Assembly (NCBI GenBank): GCA_013138655.1
Contig: WTCI01000009.1
Location: 1-5,599, forward strand
Direction of reading: 5' to 3'
Source of the DNA: Desulfuromonadaceae bacterium
GTDB lineage: Bacteria; Desulfobacterota; Desulfuromonadia; Desulfuromonadales; Geopsychrobacteraceae
DNA length: 5,599 nt
Positions 1 to 5,599 of the stretch are shown piece after piece. A model generated the notes under the pieces. That model made no database searches, was not told the DNA's origin, and worked only from the letters and a program-made list of their open reading frames with translations. The stretch's first letter is position 1; each line of letters begins with the position of its first letter. The translations under genes were made by a program, and so were the position numbers.

Positions 1-560
1 ATACAGAGAATAATCCCCGAGAGAAATTTTGCCGGAATCTCCCGAAATGCAGCCCGCCCGTAACTGATCTCACTGCCGTCACAGCGAATCACCTTGATGC
101 GCAGTGCCATCTTGCCCGGGGTTTGGCCACCGTGGCCGGTAAAAATAACATAATAGGCAAAGCTGAGAGCGTAGCCGAACAGCTGAACCAGCACCAGCAG
201 CGTGCCGGTCTGATTTTCTCCGCCGGTTGCTGCCATGAAACCTGCCGTTGTTAACAACAAGCCGAGGATAAATTGTAAAGAAAAGACCAGGGCTCCATCG
301 ATCAGGGCTGCCACCAGGCGCATCCAGAACCCGGCTTTCGGCCGGGCGTCAATTACCGCTTGGTTCGGCCTGTCTGCTGCTTGCGAAAGCTCAGACTCGG
401 CCTGGGTAACAACCTCTTCAATCACAGCTTCGGCTGACTCAGATTGTGGCAGGTCAAAGCCCTCCTTGCAGCGGGGGCAAGTCGCCCTGGTCGCATCCGA
501 TGGCAGTATGGCCGGATCGATCTGTTTGCTGTAGTTGCAGCTGGGACAGGTGAGCTGCAT
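1..560 (-). CDS. RDD-family membrane protein with N-terminal zinc ribbon (partial, 3' end beyond window)
   Basis: I translated this reading frame by hand: 186 codons from an ATG at 560-558, still open at the left edge. Residues 1-35 form a small zinc ribbon with cysteine pairs CPSC (C5, C8) and CPRC (C28, C31). Residues about 40-75 are an acidic, glutamate- and alanine-rich linker. The RDD domain starts near residue 77 (GFWMRLVAALIDGALV, with the conserved R81 and D88). Two hydrophobic segments follow, at about 83-107 and 120-140. Next comes the family signature GGQTPGKMALRIKVIRCDG (144-162) and then AFREIP. A third membrane segment is probably starting at about 178 when the window ends. RDD proteins are inner-membrane proteins of mostly unknown function; some are suggested to be transporters. 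The start lies 5 nt after the argF stop with no strong Shine-Dalgarno, which suggests translational coupling to argF. Family assignment is confident; function is unknown. Confidence 0.85.
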   Translation of the reverse strand, partial: MQLTCPSCNYSKQIDPAILPSDATRATCPRCKEGFDLPQSESAEAVIEEVVTQAESELSQAADRPNQAVIDARPKAGFWMRLVAALIDGALVFSLQFILGLLLTTAGFMAATGGENQTGTLLVLVQLFGYALSFAYYVIFTGHGGQTPGKMALRIKVIRCDGSEISYGRAAFREIPAKFLSGIILC

Positions 561-565
561 TTGTC

Positions 566-1469
566 TCAGCGCGCCATCATGGTGGCCATGATCGCTTTCT
601 GCACGTGCAGGCGATTTTCCGCTTCATCAAAGATAATCGAGTGCGGTCCTTCGATCACTTCGTCGGTAATCTCTTCGTCACGGTGCGCCGGTAGACAGTG
701 CATCACCACGCTCTGCGGGGCGGCCAGCTTGACCAACTCACTGTTGATCTGAAAACCGGCAAAGGCCTTTTCCCGTTCCTGCTGCTCTTCTTCCTGCCCC
801 ATGCTGGCCCAGACGTCGGTATTGAGGACGTCGGCCCCTGCTGCAGCTTCTTGCGGATCGTTGCTGAAAATCAGCTTGGCGCCAGCCTTTTCGGCCTGGC
901 TTATCACCTCGGCGTTTGCTTCGTAGCCCTTGGGAGTCGCGACCCGCAGTTCAAATCCGAAGACGGCAGCGGCGTTGATCCAGCTGTTGGCCATGTTGTT
1001 GCCGTCACCGATCCAGCAGTATTTGAGGTTGCGATAGTCTTTTTTGTGTTCGCTGACGGTGAACAGGTCGGCCATCAACTGGCAGGGATGGTACAGGTCG
1101 GTCAAACCGTTAATGACCGGGACGTAGCACTGCTCGGCAAATTCTTCGATCGCAGCCTGCGAGTAAGTTCGGATCATGATGCCGTCACAATAGCGGGCCA
1201 TCACCCGAGCGGTGTCTTTGATCGGTTCCCCGCGGCCCATCTGGGTTGTTCCGGAATGGAGAAAGAGGGCATGGCCGCCAAGCTGGAACATGCTGACCTC
1301 GAAAGAGACCCGGGTCCGGGTCGAACTCTTTTCGAACAGCATCCCCAGGGTTTGCCCTTCGAGCAGTTTATGCGGGGTTCCTTCTTTCTGTTTTTCTTTC
1401 AACTCTCTGGTTAAATCGAAGATCTTTTCCAGATCTTCCAGGGTCCAGTCGGAAAGGCAGAGGAAGTCT

Positions 1470-1477
<8 letters not shown>
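566..1477 (-). CDS. argF: Ornithine carbamoyltransferase (anabolic)
   Basis: Cytoplasmic enzyme that transfers the carbamoyl group of carbamoyl phosphate to L-ornithine, giving L-citrulline and phosphate, the sixth step of arginine synthesis. At 303 aa it has the usual anabolic OTCase length. Visible motifs are STRTR (52-56, carbamoyl-phosphate binding), HPCQ (130-133), the ornithine-loop region DVWASMG (221-227) and HCLPAHR (260-266, with the catalytic cysteine C261). I chose the ATG at 1477-1475 (MTKDFLCLSDW). It has GGGAG 7 nt upstream and matches typical N-termini, whereas the upstream in-frame ATG at 1498 would add seven residues encoded inside argD. The chosen start overlaps the argD stop by 8 nt (ATGACTAA), so the two are likely translationally coupled. 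No motif is missing. The neighbouring anabolic genes argue against a catabolic ArcB role. Confidence 0.97.
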
Positions 1478-3651
<2,174 letters not shown>

Positions 3652-4980
3652 TTATAGAATGTAACGGGACAGATCTTCGTCTTGGGTGATGTCGGCTAAG
3701 CATCGTCGGACTTCTTCTTCGTCAATCTTGACCTGCTGCTCAGTCAACTCCGGCGCACTGAAGGACAGCTCTTCGAGCAGCTTTTCCATGATGGTATACA
3801 GGCGTCGGGCACCGATATCTTCGGTGCGATCATTGACCGATTTGGCCATCCGGGCGATCTCGTGGATTGACTCGTCGCTGAATTCAAGTTCGATTGTTTC
3901 GGTTTTCATCAGTTCCCGGTACTGGCGGATCAGGGCGTTTTTCGGCTCAGTGAGGATGCGGTAAAACTCCTCTTCGCCAAGACTGCTCAACTCGACCCGA
4001 ATCGGGAAACGTCCCTGAAGTTCCGGGATCAGGTCGGATGGTTTGCTGACATGAAAGGCCCCGGCGGCAATGAACAATACGTGATCGGTCTTTACCGGGC
4101 CGTGCTTGGTGTTGACCGTGCTTCCTTCAACGATCGGCAGGATGTCACGCTGGACCCCTTCGCGGGAAACTTCCGGGCCACCCACCCCTTCACGGCTGGC
4201 AATTTTGTCGATCTCGTCGATAAAGATGATACCGGTCTGCTCGGTCCGCTCGCGGGCCAAGGTGGTGACATTTTCCATGTCGACCAGTTTTTCCGCTTCG
4301 CTCTCGATGAGCGTCTCGCGCGCCTCACTGACCTTGATCCGCTTACGCTTGGTTTTTTTCGGGAACATGCTGCCGAACATCTCCTGGATGTTCATTCCCA
4401 TATCCTCATTCCCCTGCGGGGTGAAAATGCCCATCGACGGCATGCCGCTGACCTCGGTTTCCAGTTCGACGAAGCGCTCGTCCAGTTCGCCCATGCGCAG
4501 CAGTTTGCGGAGCTTGTCACGGGTGTGCTGTTGCTGTTCCAGCTTATCGGGGGAGTGGTCAGCATCGCCGGGCAGCAGCGTGTCGAGGAGTCTTTCCTCA
4601 GCGTTGGCCTCGGCTTTGACGCGTATCTTTTTCGCTTCCTCTTCCTTGACCATGATGATGGCCAGTTCCAGAAGGTCGCGCACCATGCTTTCAACATCGC
4701 GACCGACATAGCCGACCTCGGTAAACTTGCTTGCCTCGACCTTGATAAAGGGGGCTTGAGCCAGCTTGGCGAGACGTCGGGCGATCTCGGTTTTACCGAC
4801 CCCGGTCGGGCCGATCATGATGATGTTTTTCGGCACGATTTCGTCTCGCAGATCACTTTGCACCTGCTGCCGTCGCCAGCGATTGCGCAGGGCGACTGCC
4901 ACGGCGCGTTTGGCATCGTGCTGGCCGATGATATAACGATCCAGTTCGGAAACGATCTCTCTGGGGGTAAAATTGGTCAC
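3652..4980 (-). CDS. hslU: HslU (ClpY), AAA+ ATPase/unfoldase subunit of the HslUV protease
   Basis: Hexameric AAA+ unfoldase that binds, unfolds and threads protein substrates into the HslV chamber using ATP; cytoplasmic. The product is 442 aa, a normal length. In order: N-terminal [18 protein letters not shown] (3-20), Walker A GPTGVGKT (57-64), pore loop GYVGRD (90-95), the inserted I-domain (about 110-240, charged, with a methionine/glycine-rich stretch at 193-206), Walker B IIFIDEID (251-258, D255 and E256), the arginine-finger region QGRFPIR (322-328, R324), and sensor-2 GARRL (390-394, R393). The C-terminal tail DLSRYIL (436-442) is the type that inserts between HslV subunits to activate the peptidase. 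The start is a GTG (4980-4978) that overlaps the hslV TGA by 4 nt and has GAGG 7 nt upstream. The conserved N-terminus beginning directly at this codon supports it. Confidence 0.98.
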   Translation of the reverse strand: MTNFTPREIVSELDRYIIGQHDAKRAVAVALRNRWRRQQVQSDLRDEIVPKNIIMIGPTGVGKTEIARRLAKLAQAPFIKVEASKFTEVGYVGRDVESMVRDLLELAIIMVKEEEAKKIRVKAEANAEERLLDTLLPGDADHSPDKLEQQQHTRDKLRKLLRMGELDERFVELETEVSGMPSMGIFTPQGNEDMGMNIQEMFGSMFPKKTKRKRIKVSEARETLIESEAEKLVDMENVTTLARERTEQTGIIFIDEIDKIASREGVGGPEVSREGVQRDILPIVEGSTVNTKHGPVKTDHVLFIAAGAFHVSKPSDLIPELQGRFPIRVELSSLGEEEFYRILTEPKNALIRQYRELMKTETIELEFSDESIHEIARMAKSVNDRTEDIGARRLYTIMEKLLEELSFSAPELTEQQVKIDEEEVRRCLADITQDEDLSRYIL

Positions 4981-5507
4981 TTCAGAACCTCAACAGAAAT
5001 ATTGTCGTTGGTGTAGATGCAGATTTCCGCAGCTATCCGCAGAGCCTCGGTGGCAATTTTTTCCGCATCCAGCTCAGAATGGGCCAGCATGGCCCGCGCT
5101 GCTGCCTGGGCAAAACTGCCGCCGGAACCGATGGCGGTGACACCGTCATCCGATTCGATTACATCTCCGGCACCGGAAATCACCAGCGAGACATCTTTGT
5201 CAGCGACGATCAGCAATGCTTCGAGGCGGCGCAGAACCCGGTCGGTGCGCCAGTCCTTGGCCAGGGCCACAGCGGCACGTGGCAGGTTGCCGTGAAACTC
5301 CTGCAGCTTGATTTCAAATTTTTCGAACAGGGTGAAAGCATCGGCGGTACTGCCGGCAAACCCGGCCAGAACCTGATCCTGAAGAAGCCAGCGGATTTTA
5401 CGGGCGCCGTGTTTCATCACGGTGTTGCCGAGGCTGACCTGACCGTCACCAGCCAGGGCGACTTCTGCCCCCCGTCGTACGCAGCAGATCGTGGTTCCTT
5501 TAAACAT
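4977..5507 (-). CDS. hslV: HslV (ClpQ), N-terminal threonine peptidase subunit of the HslUV protease
   Basis: Proteasome-beta-like peptidase that forms a double-hexamer chamber and degrades proteins delivered by HslU. The product is 176 aa from the ATG at 5507-5505. The N-terminus reads MFKG followed by TTICCVRRG. By comparison with known HslV proteins, the four-residue propeptide is removed to expose T5 as the catalytic nucleophile. The matching active-site residues are present: D21 in AGDGQV (19-24, mature D17), K37 in GARKIR (mature K33) and the GSGG loop (127-130). [19 protein letters not shown] (47-65) is the conserved family core. A perfect AGGAGG 6 nt upstream fixes the start; the in-frame ATG at 5534 would add nine residues ahead of the propeptide and spoil processing. 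First gene of the cluster, with a candidate promoter just upstream. The cysteine pair C8-C9 right after the active site is slightly unusual. Confidence 0.98.
   Translation of the reverse strand: MFKGTTICCVRRGAEVALAGDGQVSLGNTVMKHGARKIRWLLQDQVLAGFAGSTADAFTLFEKFEIKLQEFHGNLPRAAVALAKDWRTDRVLRRLEALLIVADKDVSLVISGAGDVIESDDGVTAIGSGGSFAQAAARAMLAHSELDAEKIATEALRIAAEICIYTNDNISVEVLK
4988..4991 (-). promoter_or_regulatory. Shine-Dalgarno for the GTG start of hslU
   Basis: GAGG, within the last codons of hslV, lies 7 nt before the hslU GTG. Together with the GTGA overlap it supports a non-ATG start and coupled translation of the two protease subunits. Confidence 0.6.
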
Positions 5508-5513
5508 CAATTT

Positions 5514-5519
5514 CCTCCT
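5514..5519 (-). promoter_or_regulatory. Strong Shine-Dalgarno of hslV
   Basis: Consensus AGGAGG with a 6-nt spacer to the ATG at 5507. It is the strongest ribosome site in the window and decides the start of hslV in favour of MFKG over the upstream ATG at 5534. Confidence 0.85.
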
Positions 5520-5556
5520 GAGAAAACCGCTCAATCATCAAAATGACGAAAGACGA

Positions 5557-5585
5557 AATATAGCACATAAAAGTTACGGAAAAAA
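5557..5585 (-). promoter_or_regulatory. Candidate promoter for hslVU-argBDF
   Basis: On the minus strand the leader contains TATATT (5562-5557) preceded by TGC, an extended -10 element (TGnTATATT). Seventeen bases upstream is a T-run (5586-5580), a poor match to the -35 consensus TTGACA. Initiation would fall near 5550 and give a leader of about 43 nt. A tandem 7-bp repeat (TTTCGTC twice, 5558-5545) spans the predicted start point. I see no sigma-32-type heat-shock promoter or CIRCE element. The T-run could instead be the tail of a terminator for a gene outside the window. Prediction by eye only. Confidence 0.4.
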
Positions 5586-5599
5586 AGGGCTTAGGAGCG

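Noticed and set aside
698..1414. A 238-codon plus-strand open frame antisense to argF
   Set aside because: It lies wholly within an intact argF and shows no domain-like pattern.
4051..5016. A 321-codon open frame on the plus strand antisense to hslU
   Set aside because: It mirrors the conserved HslU frame, resembles no family I recognise, and arises from codon bias of the real gene on the other strand.
5557..5569. Possible CIRCE or sigma-32 heat-shock control, suggested by TAGCACA near the hslV promoter
   Set aside because: Only a fragment resembling half a CIRCE element is present, with no matching inverted half 9 bp away. No CTTGAA/CCCCAT-type promoter pair is visible.
5580..5599. Tail of an intrinsic terminator for a gene to the right (GC-rich bases followed by seven T on the minus strand)
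   Set aside because: Only the possible 3' arm and T-run are in the window. The partner arm would lie outside it, so this cannot be supported.

Overview
All six genes in this window lie on the minus strand, so the biological order runs from the right edge to the left: hslV, hslU, argB, argD, argF, then a membrane protein cut off by the left edge. Coding sequence fills nearly everything. The only gaps are the leader upstream of hslV (5508-5599), an 83-bp spacer between hslU and argB (3569-3651), and 5 bp after argF. There are no RNA genes, CRISPR arrays, insertion sequences or phage genes that I can see.

The sequence looks moderately GC-rich and bacterial. Two things suggest a Desulfuromonadales/Geobacter-type deltaproteobacterium: an hslVU pair running into argB-argD-argF, and a zinc-ribbon RDD membrane protein of a style I associate with that group. 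This placement rests on remembered gene order and protein style, not on a search.

Right part (3652-5507): the two-component ATP-dependent HslUV (ClpYQ) protease. HslV is the N-terminal-threonine peptidase and HslU is the AAA+ unfoldase. They are coupled by a 4-nt GTGA overlap. A candidate promoter sits just upstream of hslV.

Middle (566-3568): three arginine biosynthesis genes. ArgB phosphorylates N-acetylglutamate, ArgD transaminates N-acetylglutamate semialdehyde to N-acetylornithine, and ArgF carbamoylates ornithine to citrulline. They are packed with overlaps of 4 nt (argB/argD) and 8 nt (argD/argF), so they are very likely one translationally coupled transcript. argC, argJ or argE, argG and argH are not in the window.

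Left part (1-560): an RDD-family membrane protein with an N-terminal four-cysteine zinc ribbon. It starts 5 nt after the argF stop and is probably read from the same transcript.

The one piece of non-coding structure that stands out is a near-perfect 25-bp inverted repeat (3581-3651). It fills almost the whole hslU-argB spacer, beginning at the base after the hslU stop codon and ending 12 bp before the argB start. It looks like a small palindromic (REP/MITE-like) repeat, and it falls exactly at the boundary between the protease genes and the arginine genes. I do not see evidence for an entirely new system here; the window is mostly conserved housekeeping DNA.
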